The position numbers and the translations under genes are program-made. A stretch of DNA of 64,000 nt from positions 47,393,974 through 47,457,973 of the forward strand of contig NC_090174.1 in NCBI RefSeq assembly GCF_024679245.1. The letters run 5' to 3'. Origin of the DNA: Pseudorasbora parva (lineage: Eukaryota; Chordata; Actinopteri; Cypriniformes; Gobionidae). Shown one piece after another: positions 9,143-20,634 of this stretch (positions within the stretch are counted from its first letter, which is position 1; every line of letters starts with the position of its first letter). The notes under the pieces were generated by a model. That model was not told where the DNA came from. It saw nothing but the letters and a program-made list of their open reading frames with translations, and did no database searches.

Positions 9143-12100
9143 GAACGATCCCCTGCTCGGCAGCCTCAGGTCTGACAATCCAAGCTACTGTCACTCAGGG
9201 TAACCATCATCACCAAGTATGTGCTTTTGTTGACTCTGGAGCTGCTGGGAGTTTTATGGACTATGAGATGGCCAAGAGATTCGCTATCCAGCCAGCAATT
9301 CTCCAGAAACCCCTTAACATCACAGCAGTTGATGGCAGTCCTCTGGGTTCAGGAGAAGTCAGTCAATGTACTCCACCTCTCCAGCTACGAGTGGGGCAAC
9401 ATCAGGAATGGATACAGTTCTTCCTGATTCATTCTCCTAAACTTCCTCTAATTCTCGGCTTCCCTTGGCTGACGTTACACAACCCACACATTGACTGGTC
9501 CAAAGGAGTCGTTAGAACCTGGGGAACTGACTGCCAAGTTTTAGGTAATGCCTTCTGCCATTCTTCCAAGCTCTTAGAGACATTATCAGAACCCTCACTA
9601 GACCTCTCCAGGGGGAGATCTGCATTTATTTCTGAGACCCATTCCACAGAAGTCATGGCCGTTCCTGAAATGGAGCCAACTGCTACCAAGTCTCTTGCTC
9701 ATTGTCCCGAGTTATCCCGAGTCCCCCAGGAGTATGCGGACCTCAAGGAAGTCTTCAGTAAGACCCAAGCTGCCACACTACCACCTCATAGAGCTTATGA
9801 CTGTACTATTGAATTAGTTCCTGGTACTTGCCCACCACGTGGAAGGCTCTATTCCCTCTCTGGCCCTGAGAGATTAGCCATGGACAAATATCTCAAAGAA
9901 GCCTTGGACAGTGGATTCATCCGTCCATCCACCTCACCTGCAGGGGCCGGCTTTTTCTTTGTTGAAAAGAAGGACGGGGGTCTCCGACCTTGCATAGACT
10001 ATCGGGGTTTAAACCGTATAACCATCAAGAACCGGTACCCTCTCCCTCTTATGTCCACAGCTTTTGAAATCCTGCAAGGGGCTACTATCTTTACCAAACT
10101 TGACCTTCGTAATGCGTACCATCTAGTTAGAATCCGTGAGGGGGATGAGTGGAAGACGGCGTTCAACACCCCGACAGGCCACTACGAATACCAGGTAATG
10201 CCGTTTGGCCTTGTCAATGCACCAGCTGTCTTCCAAGCCTTTATTAACGATGTTCTCCGAGAAATGCTGAATATATTTGTGTTTGTCTATCTGGATGATA
10301 TTTTAATTTTCTCCCGGAACTACGAAGAGCATGTTCAGCAGGTCAAACAGGTTCTGGCCCAGCTACTGAAACATAAGCTTTATGTAAAGTTGGAGAAGAG
10401 TGAATTTCATGTTCCAGAAGTGTCCTTCCTTGGCTTCACCGTATCAAAGGGCAGCCTTCAAATGGATCCAGGCAAGATAGAAGCAGTTTTGGATTGGCCT
10501 CGACCAACTTCAGTGAAGCAGGTACAGCGCTTTTTGGGCTTTTCCAATTTTTATAGAAGATTCATTAGAAACTTCAGTTCTGTTGCCGAGCCACTTTCTG
10601 CATTGACCAGGAGTTCAAATAGGCCATTTGTGTGGACCAGCAGAGCAGATCACGCCTTCAACAAACTAAAACAGCTCTTTACATCTGCCCCAATCTTAAC
10701 CCTCCCTGATCCAGAACTCCCTTTTGTGTTAGAGGTGGATGCCTCTGATGTGGGAGTAGGCGCTGTCTTATCACAGAGAAGTAAGTGCGACAACAAGCTT
10801 CACCCATGTGCCTTCTTCTCTCGTCAGCTTACCTCAACACAGAGAAATTATGACATTGGGAACCGGGAGCTGCTGGCTGTTAAGATGGCTTTAGAGGAGT
10901 GGAGGCACTGGCTGGAGGGGGCCAAACAGCCATTTCTCATCTGGACGGACCACAAAAATCTCACTTACATCCAGCAGGCAAAGAGATTGAATGCCCGACA
11001 AGCCCAATGGTCCCTTTTTTTTAATCGGTTTAATTTTACTCTCTCCTATCGTCCAGGTTCTAAGAATCTCAAGCCAGACGCACTCTCAAGGCAGTTTGAA
11101 CCACCAGAGGTGGAGTGTTGTCCAGAACCCATTCTCCCCACTTCCAGAGTGGTAGCTCCCATTCAATGGGATATTGAAACAGCAATTAAGAGGGCCCAAC
11201 GGCAGCAGCCAGGTCCAGGTAATGGCCCTCCAGGGTGTCTCTTTGTTCCTAACCTTCTTCGTTCTAAGGTTCTACAGTGGGCTCACTCTTCTCTCCCTTC
11301 TGGACACCCTGGGATCACTAAGACATGCAAGCACATTCAGAGAAGATTCTGGTGGCCTAGATTGCAGAGAGACGTCCGGGCTTTTGTTGCCAATTGTGCT
11401 GTCTGTGCTCAGAACAAGGAGCCTAGGACCCACCCTCATGGCCTGCTGCACCCGCTGCCCATACCAAGACGCCCTTGGTCCCACATTTCCTTGGACTTCA
11501 TTACAGGCTTACCACAGTCTCAAGGAAACACGGTAATCCTTGTAGTGGTAGACAGATTCTCTAAGACTTGTCACCTCCTACCTTTGTCCAAGCTTCCCAC
11601 AGCTAGCCAAACGGCAGAACTATTGATGAAGCATGTGTTCAGGATTCACGGTTTCCCCCAGGATATGGTTTCTGATCGGGGCCCGCAGTTTACTTCCCGG
11701 TTCTGGAAGGCGTTTGGCCGACTCATCGGATCTTCCATCAGCCTGTCCTCCGGCTTCCACCCCCAGTCAAATGGCCAAACTGAGAGGGTAAATCAAGAAA
11801 TTGAAAAGACTCTGAGGTGCCTGGTTGCAGACAACCAATCCACATGGAGCTCTCATTTAATGTGGGCTGAATTTGCACATAATACCCTTTACCATTCATC
11901 ACTAGGTATGTCCCCTTTTGAGTGTCAGTATGGTTTCCCTCCCCCTCTATTTCCTGGACAGGAGCCAGAGGATGATGTTCCAGCAGCCACACAGCTGTTC
12001 CGTCGGTGCCGGCGTTCCTGGCAAAGAGCACGTATTGCCTTATTGAGGGCTGCCCAACGACAACGGAGGCAGGCAAACCGACACAGAAGGGTAGGACCCA

Positions 12101-12582
12101 CACTTCGAGCGGGACAAAGGGTTTGGCTCTCAACCAGAGACCTTCCATTGCGGGTGGAGTCCCGCAAGCTAGCCCCACGATACATTGGCCCTTTCAAGAT
12201 CCTAAAGAAGATTAACCCAGTTTCCTATCGACTCCTTCTTCCCAGGTCCATGAAGATCCATCCCACTTTTCATGTTTCCCGTTTAAAACCTGTTGTTTGT
12301 TCTATTATGTCTCCAGCTAGGAAACCCGCCCAAGCACCTCGCATCATTGATGGCCAGCCAGCTTACACGGTCCGCAGGCTGATGGATTCTCGAATGGTTC
12401 GGGGGAAGGTTCAATACCTTGTGGACTGGGAGGGCTTTGGCCCAGAGGAGCGGTCCTGGATTCCTGCTCGAGATATTTTGGACCCGACTCTCATCTCAGA
12501 GTTCGACAAGCCAAAGGGAACCGTTAGAAGAACGTCAGGTGCCGTTCCTAGGGAAGGGGCTCCTGTAAAGATCCAATTCTAG
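9088..12582 (+). CDS. Pol polyprotein (protease, RT, RNase H, integrase, chromodomain)
   Basis: The frame opens after a stop at 9085-9087. Its first ATG is at 9256, but the protease active-site motif FVDSGA lies upstream of that ATG, so translation by frameshift from gag is expected. Numbering from the 9256 ATG, the reverse transcriptase has the YLDD box at 345-348 and RNase H starts near D495 (VDAS). Integrase has an HHCC finger with H684, H693, C714 and C717, and a catalytic triad D747, D807, E843 (D-35-E). A GPY/F-type module lies near 976-1010. A chromodomain lies about 1036-1085 with [10 protein letters not shown], a domain that in chromoviruses targets integration to marked chromatin. 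No internal stop is seen. The TAG stop at 12580 lies 17 bp inside the 3' LTR. Confidence 0.95.
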   Translation, partial: VVGKSQLSPRRRGARTRIGTIPCSAASGLTIQATVTQGNHHHQVCAFVDSGAAGSFMDYEMAKRFAIQPAILQKPLNITAVDGSPLGSGEVSQCTPPLQLRVGQHQEWIQFFLIHSPKLPLILGFPWLTLHNPHIDWSKGVVRTWGTDCQVLGNAFCHSSKLLETLSEPSLDLSRGRSAFISETHSTEVMAVPEMEPTATKSLAHCPELSRVPQEYADLKEVFSKTQAATLPPHRAYDCTIELVPGTCPPRGRLYSLSGPERLAMDKYLKEALDSGFIRPSTSPAGAGFFFVEKKDGGLRPCIDYRGLNRITIKNRYPLPLMSTAFEILQGATIFTKLDLRNAYHLVRIREGDEWKTAFNTPTGHYEYQVMPFGLVNAPAVFQAFINDVLREMLNIFVFVYLDDILIFSRNYEEHVQQVKQVLAQLLKHKLYVKLEKSEFHVPEVSFLGFTVSKGSLQMDPGKIEAVLDWPRPTSVKQVQRFLGFSNFYRRFIRNFSSVAEPLSALTRSSNRPFVWTSRADHAFNKLKQLFTSAPILTLPDPELPFVLEVDASDVGVGAVLSQRSKCDNKLHPCAFFSRQLTSTQRNYDIGNRELLAVKMALEEWRHWLEGAKQPFLIWTDHKNLTYIQQAKRLNARQAQWSLFFNRFNFTLSYRPGSKNLKPDALSRQFEPPEVECCPEPILPTSRVVAPIQWDIETAIKRAQRQQPGPGNGPPGCLFVPNLLRSKVLQWAHSSLPSGHPGITKTCKHIQRRFWWPRLQRDVRAFVANCAVCAQNKEPRTHPHGLLHPLPIPRRPWSHISLDFITGLPQSQGNTVILVVVDRFSKTCHLLPLSKLPTASQTAELLMKHVFRIHGFPQDMVSDRGPQFTSRFWKAFGRLIGSSISLSSGFHPQSNGQTERVNQEIEKTLRCLVADNQSTWSSHLMWAEFAHNTLYHSSLGMSPFECQYGFPPPLFPGQEPEDDVPAATQLFRRCRRSWQRARIALLRAAQRQRRQANRHRRVGPTLRAGQRVWLSTRDLPLRVESRKLAPRYIGPFKILKKINPVSYRLLLPRSMKIHPTFHVSRLKPVVCSIMSPARKPAQAPRIIDGQPAYTVRRLMDSRMVRGKVQYLVDWEGFGPEERSWIPARDILDPTLISEFDKPKGTVRRTSGAVPREGAPVKIQF
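9094..9100 (+). promoter_or_regulatory. Candidate -1 ribosomal frameshift heptamer GGGAAAA
   Basis: Read in the gag frame this is G-GGA-AAA, a canonical X-XXY-YYZ slippery site. It lies inside the gag/pol overlap (9088-9142), and pol is in the -1 frame, so a slip here yields Gag-Pol directly. The related PEG10 gene is known to use a GGGAAAC site. I did not fold the downstream RNA for a stimulatory structure. Confidence 0.8.
12550..12559 (+). promoter_or_regulatory. Polypurine tract
   Basis: AGGGAAGGGG lies four bases before the 3' LTR, within the end of pol. This is the expected plus-strand primer position for LTR-element reverse transcription. Confidence 0.75.
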
Positions 12583-12771
12583 GCTGCTGTTCCACTCCTA
12601 GCCTGCAGGGGGCGCCCTCCTTAAGCTTCCCTGTCATGCTCCCTCCAGGTCTCCAGATGGCACTTTAACTACAGGCTCAGTGCTCTCCACTCCTGCAGAT
12701 GGCGCTAGTGTATTTAATTATACTCGGAACACTCCTTGTTAGCCCTGATTCCCTTCACCTGTGTCTTGCCC

Positions 12772-12812
12772 TTTATAAGTGTGCTTGTACCCTGCCATAG
12801 TGTTCAGTCTTG
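12772..12812 (+). promoter_or_regulatory. LTR promoter: TATA box and predicted RNA start
   Basis: TTTATAA at 12772-12778 is followed about 28 bp later by GTTCAGTCTTG (12802-12812), the sequence complementary to the primer-binding site. In self-priming elements this must be the RNA 5' end, so the spacing independently supports the TATA call. The 5' LTR has the same parts at 4165-4171 and 7838-7848, now 3.66 kb apart. Confidence 0.8.
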
Positions 12813-12964
12813 AGCCTATGTTCCCCAGCCTACAGTCTCCAGATCTCAAGATAAGTTTTTGAGCCTTATTGTAACCTTTTTTGACCCTTGTGTCTATTTT
12901 TGTTTCTCTGTTTTTGGAAGCTCTGCTTTCCTTGTTACTTTGTACTTTGTGCTTTGGTTTCTCA

Positions 12965-12970
12965 AGTAAA
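12965..12970 (+). terminator. Possible LTR polyadenylation signal AGTAAA
   Basis: AGTAAA is a common variant of the AATAAA hexamer. It is followed by a T-rich stretch, and the position downstream of R in the LTR is where an element needs its RNA 3' end. No experimental or conservation support is available. Confidence 0.4.
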
Positions 12971-13129
12971 GACTATTTTTATTTTTTGGAAGACTCAAGT
13001 CTCTTGACTCTTTACTCTTCTGCTCTTGGGTTCCATTATCTGAGAGATAGCTCAGTGGAGAACACGCCACACTTAGAACACCAGAGACCCGGGTTCAAGT
13101 CCAGCCAAGGACGACATCATTACACTTAG

Positions 13130-13599
13130 GTTTTCTCCGAACATATTTTTACCGGTCCAATCAGCGAACAGAGGGAGTGGCTGAGAACAATGACGTTGAT
13201 GTAAAAATGAAAGATGCAAACGAAACCATTCATTCTGTTGTGACACCGCTGCCGAATATCCAGAAGTTAAAGCCGGAGCAATAACAATCTTTGCTAAGGT
13301 TTGTTGGTGGCCCTCCTCCCCAACAGGGTGAATTCGGAAAAAGTTTGATTTTCCAGCTCGCTCCGTTAGTGGTGAAGGAGTTGGCTGAAGCCCTTTTCGG
13401 ACGGTAATTGTTTCTCGTGGGGTCGGAAGGTATTGTCATCATTTACAGCGGCTACTAGTCAGTGATTTTATTGCCGTCCGTTTCCCACCACCCACGTAAA
13501 AATCCTCGGCCGAGTTACCTACTGCTTTTGACAAATACACCAAGGTCAAATGCTGGCAAGTATTTACAAGAGCAATATATTTAGTATATATTTAGCACT
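13130..13599. other. Short interval without recognised feature
   Basis: This is the genomic DNA into which the Gypsy element inserted, starting immediately after the right CTTAG. I see no exon and no TIR pair. Confidence 0.4.
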
Positions 13600-14775
13600 G
13601 TATTGGGCATATACAGTGAAGAGGCTGAGAAGCTTGGCCTCCAGGTGAGCTGGACGAAAACCAAGTTCATGTACATCGGTGATGGACCGCAACCGCCCCC
13701 CCTGCACCTTGGCAATGAAACTGTAGAGCCTGTCAAGAACTTTGTGTATCTGGGATCCATAGTGACAGACAACGGGGACCTAAAACCAGAGATTACCCGC
13801 AGAAAAGCAGTCTCTCTGGAAACCACACTGGGGGCATCAGACCATCTCACGCAAGACGAAGCTTCGGATTTACAACTCAGCAGTACTCTCCATCCTGCTT
13901 TACGGCTCGGAGACTTGGCCCTTAAATAAGACACTAGCTTCAAGATTAGATGGCTTTGATAGCAGGGCTCTCAGAACCATCGAGAACATCAGGTGGCCCC
14001 AGCGGGTTTCCAATCATTTACATTTTAATCATTTAGCAGACGCTTTTATCCAAAGCGAATTACAAAAAAGGGGAGAGCACTAGAAGCAACGAAACAAACA
14101 AGGCCAACAACCTGTAAGAGCTGTAAGAAGTCTCAATTAATTAGCGCAGTACACACAATTTTTTTTTCCTTTCTTTTTTTTTTTTTATAGCCATCTACAA
14201 TAGCCATCTACAATAGCCACCTACAACAAAAACTCACGTACGCAAAATACCGAACACTGGATTTTGATAGCCATGATAACAACCCATTAGGACTAAGGCT
14301 GTTGCCCCAACTGTTGTCATTAAGCAGATTCAGTGGCCCAATGGGTTGGTTTTGTATGGCATTCTAGCTAAACGCGCAGCAATAGCCATCTACAACAAAG
14401 AGTCACGTACGCATAAATGGGCACTTGTCAAGTGCTTAGAGCCCGCACGTTCCAGCCCAGAGCATCATGCCTAGCTGCGCAACGTCGCACCCACTGGTTT
14501 GGCCATGTCCTCCGCATCCCTCCTGACCATCCGACGAGAGCCATTCTCCAGTTTGATCTGAGAGCCGCAGGCTGGAGATGACCACGAGGCAAACCCCCTC
14601 ACCCGATGGCTTGACGTCCTAGCAGGCGACCTCCAACAACATGAAGTTGCTGTGGAGGATGCAGAGCAGCTGGCACAAGACCGTCAGCACTGGAAACAAC
14701 TGGTTCATCTGGTCGGCTCAACACACAGGGATAGGACACCCCCCTACCCATTGCAGGAGCAAAAACTAGAATAAG
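13600..14775 (+). pseudogene. Non-LTR retrotransposon reverse transcriptase remnant
   Basis: The first open part (13603-13929) encodes a C-terminal reverse transcriptase segment with KTKFMYIGDG and FVYLGSIVTDNGDL, followed by PEITRR. Translation continues past frame breaks with ALRTIENIRW, then after an insertion (about 14025-14445) with HWFGHVLRIPPDHPTRAI and GWRRPRGKP. This order is typical of the region after the catalytic core in LINEs whose products end with the GHVLR motif, as in the I/Nimb and related clades. I do not assign a clade. The N-terminal endonuclease and the YxDD core are missing, as in a 5'-truncated copy. Confidence 0.75.
14025..14445. mobile_element. Insertion inside the LINE remnant
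   Basis: It interrupts the reverse transcriptase translation between RWPQRVSNH and the HWFGHVLR block. It contains 'atttagcagacgcttttatc', a phrase I know as widely dispersed in teleost genomes, and two diverged copies of a segment with 'catctacaa' and 'actcacgtacgca' (about 14200-14245 and 14385-14420). Borders are approximate. Confidence 0.5.
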
Positions 14776-16705
14776 AAATAGAATGAAATATGTTTAGTCA
14801 CTGTTCAAACTAATTTAAATAAAAGCATGTAAACATTTTAATTGGTCCGTTATTTATGGCAGCATTTTTTATCATACCAAGCATAGGACATTTTATTTAC
14901 AACATACAATCATGTTACGGACCACGTGAGCAGCGCGTTCCCGATCACAAAACTGTCCTCCCCTCAAATCACAATCCGACTGTACGAGTTTTAGGTTTTA
15001 TCCTATAGTTTCATCACTGAGGTGGCCTGCACAAGTGCCCATTTATGTGTGAAACAGGCGAAGAGCGCAGGACATTCGTCACGACCAAACGTTTGCGAAT
15101 GGTTAGGGCAGATCCAGAGTGGCTGAGGGCAGAGCCAATAGTTTTAAACTTCAACAGAGTACTCGCCTTCGTGGAAATAAACGCTTGTCAATGAAGAGTG
15201 GCCAGACTCTATGTACAAATGAAATTTAGGAGAGTCTGGCTAACATCTTGATGTGTCATACTTAAATATGCGTGTATGTAATTTCACTGTGTGGGAGTGT
15301 CAACATCAGGTTGACTGAAAGTATGGAATTAAACATGCAAGTCAGGAAACAACCTCCTTGAGACAACATGTCCTCTTCAACGCCCACGTAACCAAGAAAG
15401 GTACTAAAGTACAGGCATCCAGATTCCAGACTGAAATATAAAACCTTGCAAATACGCATGTTCTCGTCAAATGACCTGGACTAGTAATTCAGTTTTTAAA
15501 AGCATTCCATTTGTTTGCTTTTTTTGTATAAGAACACATCTGTCATGAACACTCTTTAGATGCATAAAGGAAATGAAATGGAAATGTGTTTACATCCAGC
15601 TGGTAGGTTTGAAGCTTTCAGGAGTGGGTGCAGATACATAAGCACATATTCAAGAAACTGTCATCTTTCTAATCTATTAGAGATGGCATGCAAGAAAAAC
15701 AAAACAAAACTTGTTTTACAATTCTCAGTTTCATTGTAATTGCCCTGTGATTGTATGATTAATGGTTAATGCGCGTATTTCTAGCAGCACTTTGAGATGT
15801 ATGGTTACTTTCAGTGTCAACAGCAATTTATGGCATATGAAAATAAAAGCAGGAGAACTGCAAAATGGAACCGTAAAAAAGGTTTCTCTTTCCTCTGGCA
15901 TTGTAATGATCACCATACATACATTATACATAGCAAATCACTTTGACATTTCTAGTATCTCCTTGTTTTAAAGAGGATGTGCTGCTCTTTTACAGTCTGC
16001 TGTATGTGCATTAGCAAGCTAGTCGTAAAATCTCTGCTTACATTGCACTGCCGACCAAATGTGCCGGGCAACAATAAGAAAATACTCCAATGCGGTACAG
16101 TTTACTTTCCTCTGAGACATTGGGCCGCATAAATAATATGACTGAACAAACTTGCAAACGTGCTTAAATGTCTTTTTCGAAGGCACTATCAGAAATGGGA
16201 CAATAATGTCTGGATCGCTGACTCAGTAAGGACAATTTCTGCCCACACAGGGCACAATGAAGATTTCTGATTGGTCTGAAGGGACCAATAGATGCCAGTA
16301 TTGTAATATTAGCTGAACACAGACACATACTAACATAAAAACATGTTATTATAAGACTTTAGAAAAAAATTGAGAATATAAAAAAGTCAATGGACAATTA
16401 TACTACATTGTCCCTTAAATAATCTTCCACGATTTGGCCAATTCATTCAGAGGGTTTAAACTGCAATTATTAACAAATGCAGTTATTTATTGTGATTCTG
16501 TACGCTAAATAAAATATTGTTATTGCGATATAATTTAGAATATAGTTTTATTCACTTTGACACCTCTACTGAATATACGCAAAACTAATGAACTAATGAC
16601 TTCTATTCATTTTATTTTTAATGAAACATACATTGTAACAAGTGTAGTCCTATTCTCAAACTAATTACTGAGTGGGTTCTTTATAGTGAGTCAAAAACAT
16701 ACAGC
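14776..16705. other. Gene-free interval
   Basis: No exon is recognised. The segment 15190-15245 contains an inverted pair built on 'ccagactct' and 'agagtctgg', a small foldback that may be one end of a dispersed element. The rest appears unique or too decayed to classify. Confidence 0.35.
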
Positions 16706-16709
16706 TTAA

Positions 16710-16779
16710 AGGGTTAGTTCACCCAAAAATGAAATTTATGTCATTAATGACTCACCCTAATTTTGGGTGAACTAACCCT
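16710..16779. mobile_element. 70-bp palindromic MITE flanked by TTAA
   Basis: The left end AGGGTTAGTTCACCC is the exact complement of the right end GGGTGAACTAACCCT. TTAA lies at 16706-16709 and 16780-16783. A TTAA target is typical of piggyBac- and Kolobok-like elements. This is almost only the two ends, with a roughly 40-bp core. Longer or partial relatives begin at 36507, 36909 and 43169. Confidence 0.85.
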
Positions 16780-17844
16780 TTAACTGTGAGGCTTGAATCA
16801 CTTACTTGCTGCTTGTTCTTATGATTATGTGTAGTTAAAGATGCACATTATGCGTTTTAGTTTTTTATAATAAATATTTATTAGTGAATGAATACATTAC
16901 CCATCTTTTCACACTTTATAATTTTGTTAGTGGTTAACAGTTTATGACCCAAGACCATTAGTTTAAAAATGAAGACCAAGAGGAGTGCAGTTAATTTACT
17001 GAGGAATAGTTTGCAGTTTTATCAGCAGAAGCCAGTTTCAAGTCTCACAAGGAGTTTGTAAGCCACACTCCCTCTCTACCAGTCTCGTCTATTGTACATA
17101 CAATTGTTCCAACAGTTATACTGTTTTCAAGGTCTATCCACGTCATTACTGCAAGTTGGATGATTCTGATTGGTTCAGAGAAAATGAACAGTCATGGTAA
17201 ATTTCCACACACTGTCAGTTAATCAGGTTGTGTCCATAGAGCACTTGTTGACGCTTTCACCCTGGAATTAGGGAGATAGTGACCTTCCAGATCTGGAGCA
17301 GGCACCAGCTTGCCCAGAACAACAAGTCCACCCATCTAGGATGACCGTAATCCACCTCGAATACTGATCTGGAACACAGAATACTGCGCACATACATAGA
17401 TAAACAGTTTATCCAAGGTTTCCAGTTCTAACCCAAAACATACTGGTAACATGTGCTTTCTCTCAGTGAAAGATACAGACAGTAGGACAGGCAATATTCA
17501 TCTTGATTCTTTAGTGTTTTGGTAAAAGGAAATAAAAAAAAACTGAAAGGCAAATCCTTATTTCATCTCTGGAAGCCAGGCTAGTGTGCAAGCACAGCAC
17601 TCCTGGTATGTTGGGGGCGTGTGATACCTTCAAAATCCAAACACACAACAACATGTTCTGCTATCAAGTGTTTAGCGACACATCACACATCCCTAGGCAA
17701 GACCCAAATACAAACTTTAGAAAACATAAATCAATAATAAAAAAATAATAATAAAGGAGGACAAATATTGATTAAGGCTTTGATTAATTAGGATATATAG
17801 GTATATTGAAGCTAAACTGGATTTCAGAATCCAACCTTTCAATG

Positions 17845-18136
17845 TTAGGTGTCTTTAACTACTATGTACAGTACATCAGTTACTAACTAAAATATTTTTT
17901 GTATCGTATTCTATTGCAAAACATTTTTGCTGCTTTTGAGGTGGAATATGTGTTAGGTTAGGGACACGTTTGGTAGTATGGGTAGGTTTGGTTGGGTGGA
18001 TTAAAATGAAAGTGAAATTGCAGCTGTAATTGCATACAGGTATTTTTTAAAATAGTACAATGTAAAAGCACAATAAGTGGATTGTATTAAATGACTATTT
18101 CAAATTTTAGTACATAGTAGTTAAAGATACCTAATC
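17845..18136. mobile_element. Non-autonomous TIR element, about 290 bp
   Basis: The left end TTAGGTGTCTTTAACTAC and the right end GTAGTTAAAGATACCTAA are complementary with one mismatch, and the similarity continues through 'tatgtac' / 'gtacata'. No coding capacity. The superfamily is not assigned. Confidence 0.75.
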
Positions 18137-20535
18137 TAAAGTGGGACCCCAGATTTTATTTTAGTCCCTTTAAAACAAGTAGACTAATTTTACTCGGCGG
18201 CCATCTTTGAAACGCTTTCAGGCATGCAAGTTATTCAGGCATGCTTCTATCTCTTTGAACAGGGAAAAATCTAATCCTCCAAAACTTTTCACCAAGTTTA
18301 CGATTAAATTTCATATTTGAAGTGACCAATAAAACCTGACCACTGTATCATAAAGATTGTTTCTAAACACTCGAATCATGACAAACAAATGTGCAAGCAC
18401 GCATCTCAGAATACCACCTGTTTCTATAGCAACCAGAGCTTTTAATGACAGTGGTGACTTTAGTAATCAACTATTGGCTCTTCATTTAGCAGGCAGGGCA
18501 TATCCACCATATTGGGCGTTGTGAAGTAAGTAATCAGAGTGCACTGTCTTCCTATATATAAAGTCTTTGGTATTATTTAATTTAGTTATATGCTGCTTCT
18601 GAAAATCCAAAAGACTTTTGCAAGAAAATGTATCATTGAAATCATCTTATGAGTGTCATTGTAATTTTTCATGTTTTATATTTCTCTATTTTATATTACT
18701 CTATTTCTTAAGAGTATGAAAAGATCGATTTAGTCATTATGTATGTATGTGTATACTGTATACCTGATGCAATTAACAATGCACTACCAGCCGAATGCGG
18801 TAAACCTAATTTTATTTAAAAGAGGTGTCTGTGTATGTTCTCTTTTGATCATAGCAGCAGTAATTCATCAAAAGTTGGTAAAGAGTGTCATAACTGGGCA
18901 CACATCCAGACACTCGATGTAGACAAGAGGACATTTGGCACATCAAAGAGCTGATTCAGGTGTCTGGGCTGCAGAGCTTCAGTGATACTGTGCAGTCCAT
19001 CCAAACAATGCCAAATCAAAATAGTCTGTTGCATTCTTTGCAACCACGCACTCATAACTGACCCACAAGATCGGAATCGCACAATGAAAATTTTGTTTAG
19101 CATCAATTTTTCAACTGGTTCAGCTGGTTTCAAATTCTCCGTGCTCTCTCTTGATATAGGCCTACTGTAGTTGGGTTGCACAATTTCCTTTGTGGGATCA
19201 ATAAAATATATCTTGATGTTTATATTTTCACTTACACTCTTCACTTACAAAGTGGAATTATAATTCAATTCCACTTTGTAAGTTTTAATGTGCAAGTATA
19301 GTTGTGAGTTTTAATTAACAGTACATATGGTGAGGAAGACTGTGGAAGTGTTTGTAAACCTGAAGTGATCTCTTCTCTGGAGAACGGCAAACTGAGGTTG
19401 TTATTGCATCAAGTTGCAGCCAGGGCTGGTCCTCAGATGAACAGGCCCCAGGGCAATCAATGGACAATAAGCTAATAGGAAGCTAATAGCGCTAGACTAA
19501 TAGTTTCTGCCAGAAGACATCAGATAACAAGGGTTTAGTTTCCAAAATATTTTCAATTCTTTAACTGTTTTGTTGTAGTATAGCTTCTCTCCTCTGCCCC
19601 AGACACATGCTGCTATTATGTGCTAGACCTCTACACTAATAAAGAAATGAACAGGTGCTAAGGGAAGGGGGTAGACTTGCACACCTGTGTGTAGATGTGA
19701 CTAATTACCTTGCTTGTGTGAGAGTCTGTGGTTTCTTTCTCATGAGAAAAAAAGTCATTTGGATGGAGAGGAGTGTGTGTTCTGTTGCCCTGTCACTGGG
19801 GCCAGAGCGAGGGGCACTGCAGAGACGCTGGACAATTACCACAACTCACATGTTATCACCTCAATCAGAAGTGGCCTGGATCGGCACGTTTTCCTGTGGC
19901 TCTATTTCTGGGTTGGTGCAGTAAAAGGTATTACATGCGATGTCCTGTCAAGGACATAAGTTTCGCCCAGATACATACATGTGCCAAATAAAAAGCATTA
20001 ACAAAAAAAATGCTAAAAAGCAGGTATAGTACCATGGAACAAAAACAAAAAAAACATGGTAACATGGTCATGCCAAAGTCATTTAGATGTATCATGGTAG
20101 TACCTTAAAATTCGTTGGATTGAAGTAACAAGTAAATGCAATTGAATGTATGTATATGTTAAAGTATAGCTTTGCAGATTTTCATCCCGCTTTGTAGTAT
20201 TACAATGTCGGTAGTATATGAACAGTGTTTACTCATTCTCTGTGTTACCTGGATTCATGTTTATTTGTCAGCAAAATAGGTCTGCTGGATGATGCAAAAT
20301 GTACTAGGGCTTTCATGAAAGCTACAGTCTTCTGTATTTTTGTATCCCGCCCACAGACATTCAGATTGACAGAGGGTTATTAACAGAACTGTTATAGGTT
20401 TATCACAAAAAATTGTATCGTACTATGTCTACTCTTTAAAGAGCATTATGGTAAAAATGTAACACTATGGCAGCAGCTTACTTACCACATCCTTTTGCTT
20501 TGGACGTTTGGGTGGAACTGACAGAATGACAGTTT
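18137..20535. other. Gene-free interval
   Basis: No gene is supported. The longest frame (118 codons, minus strand, 18888-19244) has no recognisable domain. Near 19185-19215 the phrase 'tttgtgggatcaataaa' resembles the 3' tail of fish LINEs, so part of this may be an old retroposed fragment. Confidence 0.35.
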
Positions 20536-20634
20536 ATTTCAGTTACCTTTCAAGGGAAATTGCGCTGTGTCAAGCGCTGCGGGAACACCTTGTGTGATTG
20601 CATCATGAAGCCTTTGTGAAATCAGTCCAATGGC

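Larger units (their letters stand above)
3957..13124 (+). mobile_element. Ty3/Gypsy LTR retrotransposon, sushi-ichi/Tf1-like chromovirus
   Basis: The layout is LTR, primer-binding site, gag (zinc knuckle), pol (protease, reverse transcriptase, RNase H, integrase, chromodomain), polypurine tract, LTR. A perfect 5-bp target duplication CTTAG lies at 3952-3956 and 13125-13129. Removing the 3.66-kb insertion from the 5' LTR leaves about 5.5 kb, a normal size for this group. The two LTRs appear identical over the roughly 540 bp they share and both frames are open, so the copy looks very young. Transcription from its own promoter should be impaired, because the insertion separates the TATA box from the start site. 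The sushi/Tf1 assignment rests on the C-terminal chromodomain, the self-complementary primer site and the gag type related to the PEG10/RTL1 ancestor. Confidence 0.95.
12564..13124 (+). repeat. 3' LTR, intact, 561 bp
   Basis: It starts TGTAAAGATCC and ends CATCATTACA, with TG...CA termini. U3 holds a TATA box (12772-12778). R is predicted to start at 12802. U5 carries the tRNA-like A/B boxes. It serves as the uninterrupted reference showing what the 5' LTR looked like before its insertion. Confidence 0.95.

Noticed and set aside
13603..13929. A 108-codon frame as a host gene.
   Set aside because: Its motifs are those of a non-LTR reverse transcriptase and the similarity continues through frame breaks downstream.
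18888..19244. A 118-codon minus-strand frame.
   Set aside because: No motif is recognised, and its 5' part overlaps sequence resembling a LINE 3' tail.
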